DNA of 64,000 bases from Poindextera sp035295705 (GCA_035295705.1 DATGIN010000015.1:1-64000); one strand, 5' to 3'; shown: positions 34,659-44,281, numbered from the stretch's first letter. The notes: generated by a model from the letters alone, not told the origin. A program made the numbers and translations.

Positions 34659-36481
34659 TCGGCGGCCTCGACGATCGGACGGACGGCCATGCGGGCGCCG
34701 ATCTCGCCGGAGATGAAACGGGCGGTGATCGGGGTGCCGTCGTAATGGTTCACGGGCACGAGCTTGGCGGGATCGACGCCGATCTCGTTCATGATCAGTG
34801 TGCGCAACTGTGCGTCGCGGTTCTGCTCGACCACGAACACGCGCTCGTGCTCGGCGATGAAGTCGGCCACGGCGTCGGCGAAGGGGAAGCCGCGCACCCG
34901 AAGCGCGTTCAAGTAGCGCGACTGTCCCTCGAGCATCTCCAGCGCCTCGTGCAGCGCCGGCGTGGTCGAGCCGAAGTAGATGACGCCGCTCTTCGTCACT
35001 CGCCGCGCGTCGTGGCGCTCCGGCGCCGGCACCAGGGTCTTGGCGGTCTCGAACTTACGGAGCAGTCGCTCCATGTTGTCGACGTATACGGCGCCTTCTT
35101 CCGAGTAGCGGGCGTACGGGTTGCGCGAGGTTCCGCGCGTGAAGTAGCCGCCGCGCGTCGGATGCGTGCCCGGGTAGGTGCGATACGGGATGCCGTCGCC
35201 GTCGACGTCGAGGTAGCGACCGAAGTCCCTGCCGGACTCGAGATCGTCGAACGCCATCACCTTGCCGCGGTCGAGGCGACGGGCGTCGTCCCACGCGAAG
35301 GGCTTGGTCAGCCATTCGTTCATGCCGATGTCGAGGTCGAGCATGACGAAAATCGTGGTCTGCAGCCGGTCGGCGAGGTCGAACGCGAGGGCGCCGAACT
35401 CGAAGCACTCCCCTGGATCGGCCGGGAACAGCATCGGATGCTTGGTGTCGCCGTGCGCGGCATACGCGGCGGCGAGGATGTCGGCCTGTTGCGTGCGCGT
35501 CGGCATGCCCGTGGAAGGCCCGCCGCGCTGGACGTCGAAAATCACCGCCGGCACCTCGGCGAAGTAGCTCAGGCCGACGAACTCCGTCATCAGGGATACC
35601 CCGGGTCCCGACGTGCACGTGAACGCCCGGGCGCCATTCCAGGCCGCCCCGACCACGATGCCGATGGAGGCGATCTCGTCCTCCGCCTGGATGATGGCGT
35701 AGCGCGCCTTGCCGGTCTCGGGCTCGATGCGGAGCTCCTCGCAGTAGCTTGTGAAGGCTTCGGCGAGCGACGTCGACGGCGTGATCGGATACCAGGCGCA
35801 GACGGTCGCGCCGCCATAAACGGCGCCCAGGGCCGCGGCGTTGTTGCCCTCGACGTAGATGCGGTCGCCGACAGCGTCGGCCTTGCGCACCCGAAGCCCG
35901 ATGCCTTTGAGGTTCTGGGTCACGTAATCGCGGCCCATGTGCAGGGCGTCGAGATTCGGCTTGATCAGCCGGTCCTTGCCCGCGAACTGCTCGGCGACCA
36001 GCTGCTCGATCACCGCCATGTCGATGTCGAGCAGGGCCGAGAGCGCGCCCACGTAGATGATGTTCTTGAACAGCTGCCGTTGGCGGGCGTCGGTGTAGGC
36101 GGCGTTGCACATCGCCGTCAGCGGCACGCCGACGATCTCGATGTCGGCGCGGAACTTCTCCGGCGGCAAAGGCTTGGTCGAGTCGTAGAACAGGTAGCCG
36201 CCCGGCTCGAGCTCGGCGACGTCCTTGTCCCAGGTCTGTGGGTTCATCGCCACCATCAGGTCGACGCCGCCGCGCCGCCCCAGATGGCCCGCCTCCGAGA
36301 TCCTGACCTCGAACCAGGTCGGCAGGCCCTGGATGTTCGAGGGGAAGATGTTGCGCGCCGCCACCGGCACGCCCATGCGCAGGATCGACTTGGCGAACAG
36401 GCCGTTGGCGGACGCCGAGCCGGAGCCGTTCACGTTGGCGAACTTGACGACGAAGTCGTTGACGCGGGCGAGAGCGCTCAT
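34655..36481 (-). CDS. korA: 2-oxoacid:ferredoxin oxidoreductase, fused gamma-alpha subunit
   Basis: A 608-residue fusion. Residues about 15-185 are the gamma domain (GSGSASANGLFAKS, then FEVRISEAGHLGRRGG), and about 215-600 the alpha/pyrimidine-binding domains (WYPITPSTSLAEAF, TCTSGPGVSLMTEF, ERVFVVEQNRDAQL). This is the KorA arrangement of two-subunit enzymes. It works with KorB, immediately downstream with a 4-base overlap. A GTG 12 bases upstream overlaps the stop of the GltD-like gene (GTGA) and is an equally reasonable start; the ATG is listed. Cytoplasmic. Confidence 0.92.
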   Translation of the reverse strand: MSALARVNDFVVKFANVNGSGSASANGLFAKSILRMGVPVAARNIFPSNIQGLPTWFEVRISEAGHLGRRGGVDLMVAMNPQTWDKDVAELEPGGYLFYDSTKPLPPEKFRADIEIVGVPLTAMCNAAYTDARQRQLFKNIIYVGALSALLDIDMAVIEQLVAEQFAGKDRLIKPNLDALHMGRDYVTQNLKGIGLRVRKADAVGDRIYVEGNNAAALGAVYGGATVCAWYPITPSTSLAEAFTSYCEELRIEPETGKARYAIIQAEDEIASIGIVVGAAWNGARAFTCTSGPGVSLMTEFVGLSYFAEVPAVIFDVQRGGPSTGMPTRTQQADILAAAYAAHGDTKHPMLFPADPGECFEFGALAFDLADRLQTTIFVMLDLDIGMNEWLTKPFAWDDARRLDRGKVMAFDDLESGRDFGRYLDVDGDGIPYRTYPGTHPTRGGYFTRGTSRNPYARYSEEGAVYVDNMERLLRKFETAKTLVPAPERHDARRVTKSGVIYFGSTTPALHEALEMLEGQSRYLNALRVRGFPFADAVADFIAEHERVFVVEQNRDAQLRTLIMNEIGVDPAKLVPVNHYDGTPITARFISGEIGARMAVRPIVEAAE

Positions 36482-36489
36482 CCTGGCGC

Positions 36490-38298
36490 TCACTCCGCCG
36501 CGATCGCCGGCGCCGGCTGCGGCGCGCCCTCGGCGTAGGTCATGTCGAGCAGGAACTTCTGCATGTCCCACGCGCCGGTGGGGCAGCGCTCGGCGCACAG
36601 GCCGCAGTGCAGGCAGACGTCCTCGTCCTTGACCATCACACGGCCGGTCTTCAGCGGGCCCGACACGTAGAGATCCTGGGTGAGGTTCTCGGCCGGCGCG
36701 TTCAGCCGCCCGCGAAGATCCGCCTCATCGCCATTCTCGGTGAAGGTGATGCAGTCCATCGGGCAGATGTCGACGCAAGCGTCGCATTCGATGCACAGCG
36801 GATCAGCGAACACGGTCTGCACGTCGCAATTCAGGCAGCGCTGCGCCTCGCGGTAACCCAGCGCCTGGTCGAAGCCGAGCTCGACCTCGAGCTTCACGTT
36901 GCCCAGCGCCTCGGCCTTGTCGCGCAACGGGACGCGATAGCGGGCGTCGTTGGCGATGTCGTTGTCGTAGCTCCACTCGTGGATGCCCATCTTCTGGCTG
37001 ACGAGCGTGACGCCGGGCGGCAGCCGCTCGCTCACGTCCTCGCCGCGGCAGAGCTTGTCGATGGAGATGGCCGCGTCGTGGCCGTGCGCCACGGCCCAGA
37101 TGATGTTCTTGGGCCCGAACGCCGAGTCACCGCCGAAGAAGACGTTCGGCAGGCTCGTGCCCATGGTGACCGGGTCGACCTTGGGCATCTCCCACTCGTC
37201 GAACTCGAGCCCGATGTCGCGCTCGATCCAGGGGAAGGCGTTCTCCTGGCCGACCGCCACCAGCACGTCGTCGCACTCGAAGTGCTCGTCGGGATCGCCG
37301 GTCGGAACAAGACGCCGGCGGCCCTTCTCGTCGTATTCGGCCGCCACGCGCTCGAAGAGGACGCCGGTCAGGCGGCCGTTCTCGTGCGTGAACGCCTTGG
37401 GATTCAGGTAGTTGAGGATCGGGATGTCCTCGTGCATCGCGTCCTCCTTCTCCCAGGGGGACGCCTTCATCTCCTCGAATCCCGAGCGGACAATCACCTT
37501 CACGTCGGCGCCGCCCAGGCGTCGCGACGTGCGGCAGCAGTCCATGGCTGTGTTGCCGCCGCCGAGCACGATCACGCGCTTGCCGATCCGATCGATGTGG
37601 CCGAACGACACCGACGAGAGCCAATCGATCCCGATGTGAATGTGCGCCTTGGCCTCTTCGCGGCCGGGAATGTCGAGGTCGCGGCCGCGGGGCGCGCCCG
37701 AGCCGACGAAGATGGCGTCGTAGCCCTTCCCGAGCAGATCCTTCAGGCTCGTGATCGGCTCGCCCAGGCGAAGCTCGATGTTGCCAAGGCCGGTGATGTA
37801 GCCGACCTCCTCGTCGATGACGGATTCCGGCAAGCGAAAGCGGGGAATCTGGCTGCGGATCATGCCGCCGGAGGTGGCGTCGCCGTCGAACAGGATGCAC
37901 TCGTAACCGAGCGGCGCGAGATCGCGGGCGACCGTGAGCGAAGCCGGCCCGGCGCCCACCATCGCGATGCGCTTGCCGTTTCTATGCGTCGAGCGCTTCG
38001 GCAGGCGAGCGCTGATGTCGCCCTTGTTGTCGGCGGCGACGCGCTTCAGGCGGCAGATGGCGACGGGCTCGTCCTCGACCCGGCCGCGCCGGCACGCCGG
38101 CTCGCAGGGCCGGTCGCAGGTGCGGCCGAGGATCCCCGGGAAAACATTGGATTTCCAGTTGATCATGAAGGCGTCGGCGTAGCGGCCTTCCGCGATCAGC
38201 CTGATGTATTCCGGCACCGGCGTGTGCGCCGGGCACGCCCACTGACAATCGACGACCTTGTGGAAGTAGTCCGGCCCCTCGGTAATCGTACGCTGCAA
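36490..38298 (-). CDS. GltD-like FAD/NAD(P)-dependent oxidoreductase with Fe-S clusters, KOR partner
   Basis: A 602-residue flavoprotein. The N-terminal helical Fe-S domain has Cys in CQWACPAHTPVP and RTCDRPCEPACRRG. It is followed by FAD and NAD(P) dinucleotide folds (GAGPASLTVARDLAP and GGGNTAMDCCR) and a C-terminal ferredoxin domain with two CxxCxxC-type clusters (CIECDACVDICPMDC and CLHCGLCAERCPTG). It is like the small subunit of glutamate synthase (GltD) but ferredoxin-fused, and most likely moves electrons between KorAB ferredoxin chemistry and NAD(P). TTG start, nine bases upstream of korA's own unit; AGAGGAAA ribosome site. First gene of the kor operon. Confidence 0.92.
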   Translation of the reverse strand: MQRTITEGPDYFHKVVDCQWACPAHTPVPEYIRLIAEGRYADAFMINWKSNVFPGILGRTCDRPCEPACRRGRVEDEPVAICRLKRVAADNKGDISARLPKRSTHRNGKRIAMVGAGPASLTVARDLAPLGYECILFDGDATSGGMIRSQIPRFRLPESVIDEEVGYITGLGNIELRLGEPITSLKDLLGKGYDAIFVGSGAPRGRDLDIPGREEAKAHIHIGIDWLSSVSFGHIDRIGKRVIVLGGGNTAMDCCRTSRRLGGADVKVIVRSGFEEMKASPWEKEDAMHEDIPILNYLNPKAFTHENGRLTGVLFERVAAEYDEKGRRRLVPTGDPDEHFECDDVLVAVGQENAFPWIERDIGLEFDEWEMPKVDPVTMGTSLPNVFFGGDSAFGPKNIIWAVAHGHDAAISIDKLCRGEDVSERLPPGVTLVSQKMGIHEWSYDNDIANDARYRVPLRDKAEALGNVKLEVELGFDQALGYREAQRCLNCDVQTVFADPLCIECDACVDICPMDCITFTENGDEADLRGRLNAPAENLTQDLYVSGPLKTGRVMVKDEDVCLHCGLCAERCPTGAWDMQKFLLDMTYAEGAPQPAPAIAAE

Positions 38299-38614
38299 AA
38301 CCGTTTCCTCTGGCGACGCCTTTACCGTCGGCGCGGGTCCAGCCCGGTGTCCGTCAGGCAAGGGGACGGCCGGACCGCCAGCCCCGATGCGGCGCGTCCA
38401 TCGACCATGGTAACGCCCACGTGAAGCGATGGCCAATAGCAATCTGACTGTTGATAAGTGGTGTGAGCGACGGCGCCGCTGCGGCGCCCGCACGGTCAAG
38501 TCTTCGTGAGAGTCGGTCCCTTTTGAGGCGAACGGCGTTGTTCGTTTCGCAAAGACGGGCCAAGGTCTATTGGCTAATAGTCCGTTAAGCTCGTGTGGTA
38601 GCGAGGTCGAAGCG
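38299..38614. other. Gene-free divergent promoter region (about 315 bp)
   Basis: It separates the kor operon (minus) from a small plus-strand gene. A perfect inverted repeat, GGCGCCG/CGGCGCC with a 3-base spacer, lies at 38472-38488, and might be an operator or hairpin. A 26-codon ATG frame at about 38430 has no coding support. Nothing else stands out. Confidence 0.6.
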
Positions 38615-38800
38615 ATGGATCATCCGATGGATCTTGAGCCGGTCCCCACGGCAAAGCCGCTGTTCTCGGCTTTCCACCCGTCGCTCGCCGACGCCTACGA
38701 CAACGGAGAGCTCGAGCGTTCCGACCTGTACGGCGAGATCGCCGAGCGTCGCGCCCAGCTGGAGTGCGCCGAGACCCTTCGCCGCGTGCGGGCACTCTAA
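38615..38800 (+). CDS. Small hypothetical protein (61 aa)
   Basis: A 61-residue protein beginning MDHPMDLEPVPTAKPL, acidic, helix-forming in its second half (AERRAQLECAETLRRVRAL). A GAGG ribosome site sits nine bases before the ATG. I do not recognise a family; size, start signals and a composition unlike the wrong-phase frames support a real gene, with moderate confidence. It lies between the kor operon and the 2OG oxygenase gene and reads towards the latter. Confidence 0.5.
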   Translation: MDHPMDLEPVPTAKPLFSAFHPSLADAYDNGELERSDLYGEIAERRAQLECAETLRRVRAL

Positions 38801-38870
38801 GCCGCACCCCTTCGTCTTTCATAGCGATCTCGCGTATCAGCGGCGAAACATCCGCCGCCTTGAGTCGCGC

Positions 38871-39788
38871 TTGGCCATCGAGCCTGTCTCCCTCCTCCTG
38901 CACCACGATGACCCGCCGGCGTTCGCGCGCGCGCTCGGCGCCTCTTTAGAACGCTTCGGCTTCGCGGTGGTCGAGAACCATGCAATCGGGGCCGGCGTCA
39001 TCGAGACGGCGCTCGCCGCCGCCAAGGCGTTCTTTGCGCTGCCCGAAGCTGTCAAGCGCCGGTATGTGGTCGCCGGCGCGGCCAGCCAGCGCGGCTACAC
39101 GCCGTTCGGGGTCGAGGCGGCGAAGGGCGCGGCTCACGCGGACTTAAAGGAATTCTGGCACGTGGGACGCGAGCCGGATCCGGCCGGGCGCCGCCTCCGC
39201 AACGTCTGGCCGCGTGAGGTTCCCAGCTTCCGCGCCGCGGGCGGCGCCCTTTACGCCGCGTTCGATGCGCTCGGCGCAACGCTGCTTTCCGCCGTCGCGC
39301 GGCATCTCGGCCTGCCGCCCGGCCACTTCGACGCCGCGACCGCCGGCGGCGACTCGATCCTTCGGCTGCTGCACTATCCGCCGATCGCAGCCGACGGGCC
39401 GGCCGCCCGGGCCGGCGCGCACGAGGACATCAACGCGATCACGCTTCTCTTGGGCGCCGAAGAGGCAGGTCTGGAGCTGCTCGACCGCGATGGGCGCTGG
39501 TTGGCGGTCAATCCGCCGCCCGGCGCGGTCGTGGTCAACATCGGCGACATGCTGCAACGGCTGACCAATCACGTCCTGCCGTCGACCACGCACCGGGTTG
39601 CCAATCCGACGCGCGCGCGTCGCAACGTGGCGCGCTACTCGATGCCGTTCTTCGTGCACTTCACCCCCGACTTCCAGATCGAGACGCTGCCTATGTGCGT
39701 CTCGGCTGCAGCGCCCGACCGCTACCCCGAGCCGATCACCGCCGGCGCCTACCTTGCCGAGCGGCTGAAGGAGATCCGGCTGGCCTGA
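38871..39788 (+). CDS. Isopenicillin-N-synthase-like 2OG-Fe(II) oxygenase
   Basis: A 305-residue enzyme of the IPNS/DAOCS-like oxygenase family. The iron triad is His184 and Asp186 in GAHEDINAITLL and His241 in STTHRV; Arg255 with the RYSMPFF motif binds the co-substrate. The N-terminal DIOX_N part has FGFAVVENHAI. A TTG start is chosen because no nearby ATG or GTG is in frame and the family begins at about this point; a longer in-frame region is out of character. The substrate of bacterial members is usually unknown (secondary metabolites, purines, fatty acids). The small protein gene is just upstream. Confidence 0.88.
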   Translation: MAIEPVSLLLHHDDPPAFARALGASLERFGFAVVENHAIGAGVIETALAAAKAFFALPEAVKRRYVVAGAASQRGYTPFGVEAAKGAAHADLKEFWHVGREPDPAGRRLRNVWPREVPSFRAAGGALYAAFDALGATLLSAVARHLGLPPGHFDAATAGGDSILRLLHYPPIAADGPAARAGAHEDINAITLLLGAEEAGLELLDRDGRWLAVNPPPGAVVVNIGDMLQRLTNHVLPSTTHRVANPTRARRNVARYSMPFFVHFTPDFQIETLPMCVSAAAPDRYPEPITAGAYLAERLKEIRLA

Positions 39789-39852
39789 AGCGCTTGACCT
39801 TCCCCCTCGTCAGTCGCCGAGTGTGGGCGAGACCTTCCGCGGAGCCCTAGCC

Positions 39853-40746
39853 ATGCAGCTCGACGATCTGATGTTTCGACCCGGCCTGATGAAGGGCCAG
39901 CGCATCCTGGTGACCGGCGGCGGAACCGGGCTCGGCAAGGAGATGGCCGAGGCGTTCCTCATCCTGGGCGCCGACGTTTACATCTGGGGCCGTCGCGGCG
40001 GCGTGCTCGAGGACACCGCCAAGGCGCTGATGGACGCCCACGGCGGCAAGGTCGTTCCCCAGGCCTGCGACATCCGCGTGCCTGAGGCGATCACCGAAAC
40101 GATCGATCACATCTGGTCCGACGGCGGCGCCCTGACCGGCCTTGTGAACAACGCCGCCGGCAACTTCATCAGCCGCACCGAGGATCTGTCGACGCGGGGC
40201 TTCGACGCCATCGCCAACATCGTCTTCCGCGGCTCCTTCTTCGTGACCCTTGACTGCGGCAAGCGCTGGATCGCCGAGGGAAAGCCCGGCTCGGTGGTGT
40301 CCATCCTCACCACCTGGATCTGGCATGGCGGGCCGTTCACCGTGCCGTCGGCCATGTCGAAGGCCGGGCTGAATGTGATGACCCAGTCGCTGGCGGTCGA
40401 GTGGGGCCCGAAGAACATCCGCCTGAACGCGATCGCGCCGGGACCCTTCCCGACCGAGGGCGCCTGGGCGCGGCTGAACCCCGGCGGCAGCCGTGGCGAG
40501 TCGGCCCCGACCAACCCGATGGGCCGGGTCGGCCGCATGCCCGAGCTCTGCAATCTCGCGGTGCTCTTGATGGGGCCTGGCGCCGACTACGTGAACGGCC
40601 AGACCATCGCGATCGACGGCGGCGCGTACCTGGCGGGCGGCGGCGGCTTTTCGGCGTTGCGCAACTGGACCGACGAGCAGTGGGAAGCCGCACGCAGCCA
40701 GATCCGCGGGGCGAACGAGAAGGATCGCTCGATGCGGACGGTCTGA
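39853..40746 (+). CDS. SDR family protein, 2,4-dienoyl-CoA reductase-like
   Basis: A 297-residue SDR with the Gly-rich motif TGGGTGLGKEMAEAF and VNNAAGNF. The active-site segment reads SILTTWIWHGGPFTVPSAMSKAGL: the classical Tyr is missing and Lys (SAMSKAG) is kept, as in mitochondrial/bacterial 2,4-dienoyl-CoA reductases and enoyl-CoA-type SDRs. IAIDGGAYL is the C-terminal DGG motif. It probably reduces a dienoyl-CoA with NADPH in beta-oxidation. It lies 70 bases before the branched-chain dehydrogenase operon and may belong to it. Confidence 0.88.
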   Translation: MQLDDLMFRPGLMKGQRILVTGGGTGLGKEMAEAFLILGADVYIWGRRGGVLEDTAKALMDAHGGKVVPQACDIRVPEAITETIDHIWSDGGALTGLVNNAAGNFISRTEDLSTRGFDAIANIVFRGSFFVTLDCGKRWIAEGKPGSVVSILTTWIWHGGPFTVPSAMSKAGLNVMTQSLAVEWGPKNIRLNAIAPGPFPTEGAWARLNPGGSRGESAPTNPMGRVGRMPELCNLAVLLMGPGADYVNGQTIAIDGGAYLAGGGGFSALRNWTDEQWEAARSQIRGANEKDRSMRTV

Positions 40747-40816
40747 TGGCGATTCGCTGGGCCGGGGTGTAGGAAGCGCCGCCACCTGGCCGCGTGAGTC
40801 CGCCAACAAAGGCCCC

Positions 40817-42052
40817 ATGAGCGAGCAGCCTCGACTTAGTCTCTACATCCCCCAGCCTGCCCGACGCCCGGGCGATCCTCCGGACTTTTCGAACCTGCGA
40901 CCGCCCGAGGCCGGCGAAGCGCGCAGGCCCCCGATCGACGTCGACCCCGACGACATCCGCGACCTGGCGTACGGGCTGATCCGCGTCTTGGACAACACCG
41001 GCGCCGCCGTCGGCCCGTGGGACCCAAAGCTGCCGCCCGAACAGCTGGTCGCCGGCCTGAAGACCATGATGACGACGCGGACGTTCGACGACCGCATGTA
41101 CCGCGCACAGCGGCAGGGAAAGATCACCTTCTATATGAAGTCGGCCGGCGAGGAGGCGATCGCCGCCGCCCAGGCGCTGGCGCTGCGGCCCGATGACATG
41201 GGCTTTCCGACCTATCGCCAGCAGGGGATCCTGATCGGGCGCGGCTATCCGCTGCAGGACATGGCGCACCAGGTCTATTCCGACGTCGCCGATCCGATGC
41301 GCGGGCGCCAGCTGCCCTGCCTCTACTCCTCGAAGGCGTACGGGTTCTTCACCATCTCCGGCAACCTCGGCACCCAGTTCAGCCAGGCGGTCGGCTGGGC
41401 CATGGCCTCGGCCTACAAGGGCGACGACCGGATCGCCGTCGCCTGGATCGGCGATGGCGCGACGGCAGAGGCCGACTTCCACGAGGCGTTGACCTTCGCC
41501 TCGGTCTACCGGGCCCCGGTCGTGCTCAACATCGTCAACAACCAGTGGGCCATTTCGTCCTTCCAGGGCTTCGCGGGGGCCGAAGGGACGACGTTCGCCG
41601 CCCGCGCCATCGGCTACGGCCTGCCGGCGCTGCGCGTGGACGGGAACGACCTTTTGGCCGTATACGCGGCGACCGCCTGGGCGGCCGAGCGCGCCCGCGC
41701 CAATCTGGGCGCGACGGTGATAGAGCTCTTTACCTACCGCGCGGAGAGCCACTCCACGAGCGACGACCCGACCCGCTATCGTCCGGCCGACGAGGCCGAG
41801 GCGTGGCCGCTGGGCGACCCGATCCTCAGACTGAAGCAACACCTGATCGCGTTGGGGGCCTGGTCGGAAGACCAGCACGCGGCGCTCGCCGCCGAGATCG
41901 ACCAGGCCGTGCGCGCCGCCCAGCGTGGGGCCGAGACGAAGGGCCCGTTCGCCAAGGTGGGCCGGGCCGAGAAAGCCGACGCGATGTTCTCCGACGTCTA
42001 CGCCAAGACGCCCTGGCACATCGCCGAGCAGGCGAAGCGCGTCGGGAGCTGA
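40817..42052 (+). CDS. bkdA1: Branched-chain 2-oxoacid dehydrogenase E1 alpha subunit
   Basis: A 411-residue E1 alpha. It has an extended N-terminus (about 60 residues), as in bkdA1 rather than pdhA, and the ThDP motif GDGATAEADFHEALTFASVY with NNQWAISS. The phosphorylation-loop-type segment YRAESHSTSDDPTRYR binds substrate. It decarboxylates branched-chain 2-oxo acids and passes the acyl group to the E2 lipoyl arm. The downstream E1 beta gene starts 8 bases after its stop, and E2 follows, so the three form one operon; an E3 (lpd) gene is not in the window. Confidence 0.94.
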   Translation: MSEQPRLSLYIPQPARRPGDPPDFSNLRPPEAGEARRPPIDVDPDDIRDLAYGLIRVLDNTGAAVGPWDPKLPPEQLVAGLKTMMTTRTFDDRMYRAQRQGKITFYMKSAGEEAIAAAQALALRPDDMGFPTYRQQGILIGRGYPLQDMAHQVYSDVADPMRGRQLPCLYSSKAYGFFTISGNLGTQFSQAVGWAMASAYKGDDRIAVAWIGDGATAEADFHEALTFASVYRAPVVLNIVNNQWAISSFQGFAGAEGTTFAARAIGYGLPALRVDGNDLLAVYAATAWAAERARANLGATVIELFTYRAESHSTSDDPTRYRPADEAEAWPLGDPILRLKQHLIALGAWSEDQHAALAAEIDQAVRAAQRGAETKGPFAKVGRAEKADAMFSDVYAKTPWHIAEQAKRVGS

Positions 42053-42060
42053 CGCAACGC

Positions 42061-43074
42061 ATGGCTGAAATGACCATGATCCAGGCGCTGAACGCCGCGA
42101 TGGACGTGATGCTGGGCCGCGATCCCGACGTGCTCGTATTCGGCGAGGACGTCGGTTATTTCGGCGGCGTCTTCCGCGCCACCGAGGGCCTGCAGAAGAA
42201 GCACGGGCTGACCCGCTGTTTCGACACTCCCATCGGCGAGGGCGGCATCGTCGCCATCGCCATCGGCATGGGCGCCTATGGGCTTCGTCCCGTCGTCGAG
42301 ATTCAGTTCGCCGACTACATTTACCCGGCCTACGACCAGCTGGTGTCCGAAGCTGCAAGGCTGCGCTACCGCTCGGCGGGGGACTTCACCTGCCCGATCA
42401 CCATCCGCAGCCCCTACGGCGGCGGCATCTTCGGCGGCCAGACCCACAGCCAGAGCCCCGAAGCCATCTTCACCCACGTGACCGGGCTCTCGACGGTGAT
42501 CCCCTCGAACCCGTACGACGCCAAGGGCCTCCTGATCGCGGCGATCGAGAGCGACGATCCGGTGATCTTCCTCGAGCCGAAGCGGCTCTACAACGGGCCG
42601 TTCGACGGACACTACGACCGGCCGGTGAAGTCGTGGGCCGGACACCCCGCCGCCGAGGTGCCGGACGGCCACTACGTGGTGCCGCTGGGCGCCGCCGCGG
42701 TCGCGCGCGAGGGCTCGGCGGCCACCATCCTGACCTACGGCTCGATGGTGCACGTAGCGCGGGCGGCGGTCGATGAATCCGGCATCGACGCCGAGATCAT
42801 CGACCTCAGAACCCTCATCCCCATCGATATCGCCGCCATCGAGACCTCGGTGAAGAAGACCGGGCGCTGTGTGATCCTGCACGAGGCGACGAAGACCTCC
42901 GGCTTTGGCGCCGAGCTTTCGGCGCTGGTGCAGGAGCGCTGCTTCTACCACCTCGAGGCGCCGATCGAGCGGGTGGCGGGATGGGACACGCCTTACCCGC
43001 ACGCCTTCGAGTGGGACTATTTCCCCGGCCCCGACCGCGTGGTCGCGGGCCTTCGGCGGGTGATGGAGGCTTAA
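42061..43074 (+). CDS. bkdA2: Branched-chain 2-oxoacid dehydrogenase E1 beta subunit
   Basis: A 337-residue transketolase-type beta subunit with FGEDVGYFGGVFRAT, DTPIGEGGIVAIAIGMGAYG and EIQFADYIYPAYDQL, the usual E1 beta landmarks. It completes the heterotetramer with E1 alpha, holding ThDP at the interface. The C-terminal transketolase domain runs from about 200. Translation probably couples to E1 alpha, eight bases upstream; E2 follows after 10 bases. Soluble and cytoplasmic. Confidence 0.95.
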   Translation: MAEMTMIQALNAAMDVMLGRDPDVLVFGEDVGYFGGVFRATEGLQKKHGLTRCFDTPIGEGGIVAIAIGMGAYGLRPVVEIQFADYIYPAYDQLVSEAARLRYRSAGDFTCPITIRSPYGGGIFGGQTHSQSPEAIFTHVTGLSTVIPSNPYDAKGLLIAAIESDDPVIFLEPKRLYNGPFDGHYDRPVKSWAGHPAAEVPDGHYVVPLGAAAVAREGSAATILTYGSMVHVARAAVDESGIDAEIIDLRTLIPIDIAAIETSVKKTGRCVILHEATKTSGFGAELSALVQERCFYHLEAPIERVAGWDTPYPHAFEWDYFPGPDRVVAGLRRVMEA

Positions 43075-43084
43075 GAGGGAGCCG

Positions 43085-44281
43085 ATGGGGCGCTACGTCT
43101 TCCGCCTGCCGGACGTCGGCGAAGGGATCGCCGAGGCCGAGATCGTCGAGTGGCACGTCGCCCTCGGCGACCGGATCGAGGAAGACGCCCCGCTGGTCGA
43201 CGTCATGACCGACAAGGCGACGGTCGAGCTGACCTCGCCGGTGAGCGGCGTCGTGGTCGAGCGCGCTGGCGAGGAGGGTTCCGAGCTGGCCGTCGGTGAG
43301 ACGCTGGCTGTGCTCGAAACCGACGCCGACGTCGAAGCCCCGACCGACGAGGCGGCGCCGCCGCCGGCGCCGCCTGCGGCAAGGCCACCGCCCCCAGAGA
43401 CGAGACCTGCTCCCCAACCCGCGGCCGCAACGGCAAGGCCCCTTGCCTCCCCGGCGACGCGGCGGCGGGCGAAGGACGCCGGCATCGACCTGGCGAGCGT
43501 TGAGGGATCGGGGCCGCAAGGACGGGTGCTGGACCGCGACCTGGCGCGGGCGGCGACCCAGCCGGCCCAACCGCTGCTGGCGCGTCGCGAAGGCGTGACC
43601 GACGTGAAGGTGATCGGGCTTCGTCGGCGGATCGCCGAGCGGATGAGCGACGCCTGGTCGCGCATCCCGCACATCACCTACGTCGACGAGGTCGATGTCA
43701 CCGAGCTTGAGTCCCTGCGCGCGCACCTGAACGCAACGCGGCCCGAGGCGCGGCTCAGCCTGCCGCCGTTCCTGATCACCGCCATGGTCCGGGTGCTGCC
43801 GGACTTCCCGCAAATCAACGCCACCTTCGACGACACGGCTGGCGTCGTGCATCGGCATGCGCCGGTGCACATGGGCGTTGCGGTGCAGACCGACGATGGG
43901 CTCATGGTTCCGGTGGTCCGCCACGCCGAGGCGCGCGACCTCTGGGACCTCGCAGCCGAGATCGGGCGCCTTGCGGCCGCCGCACGCGACGGAAAGGCGG
44001 CGCGCGATGAGCTTTCCGGGTCGACCATCACCTTGACCAGCTTGGGCGTCACCGGCGGGGTGGCGACGACACCGATCATCAACGCGCCGGAGGTGGCCAT
44101 CGTCGGCCCGAACAAGATCGAGTCTCGCGCGGTGGTCCGCGACGGGCAGATCGTCGTGCGCAAGATGATGAACATCTCATCGTCGTTCGATCACCGCGTG
44201 GTCGACGGCGCCGACGCCGCCGCCTTCATCCAGGCGGTGAAGATCAGGCTGGAGCACCCGGCGCTGCTCTTCATGCCCTGA
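43085..44281 (+). CDS. bkdB: Branched-chain 2-oxoacid dehydrogenase E2 (dihydrolipoamide acyltransferase)
   Basis: A 398-residue E2. It has one lipoyl domain (Lys44 in MTDKATVEL is the lipoylation site), an Ala/Pro linker (about 85-120), a peripheral subunit-binding domain (about 125-160, ATRRRAKDAGIDL) and the catalytic acyltransferase domain. The catalytic His370 with Asp374-Gly375 is in FDHRVVDGA. It forms the complex core and transfers acyl groups to CoA. The E3 partner must be encoded elsewhere. It is followed after 65 bases by an enoyl-CoA hydratase. Confidence 0.95.
   Translation: MGRYVFRLPDVGEGIAEAEIVEWHVALGDRIEEDAPLVDVMTDKATVELTSPVSGVVVERAGEEGSELAVGETLAVLETDADVEAPTDEAAPPPAPPAARPPPPETRPAPQPAAATARPLASPATRRRAKDAGIDLASVEGSGPQGRVLDRDLARAATQPAQPLLARREGVTDVKVIGLRRRIAERMSDAWSRIPHITYVDEVDVTELESLRAHLNATRPEARLSLPPFLITAMVRVLPDFPQINATFDDTAGVVHRHAPVHMGVAVQTDDGLMVPVVRHAEARDLWDLAAEIGRLAAAARDGKAARDELSGSTITLTSLGVTGGVATTPIINAPEVAIVGPNKIESRAVVRDGQIVVRKMMNISSSFDHRVVDGADAAAFIQAVKIRLEHPALLFMP

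Noticed and set aside
38430..38510. Short ORF (26 codons) upstream of the kor operon
   Set aside because: No ribosome site, no family, and it overlaps the palindrome; most likely chance.
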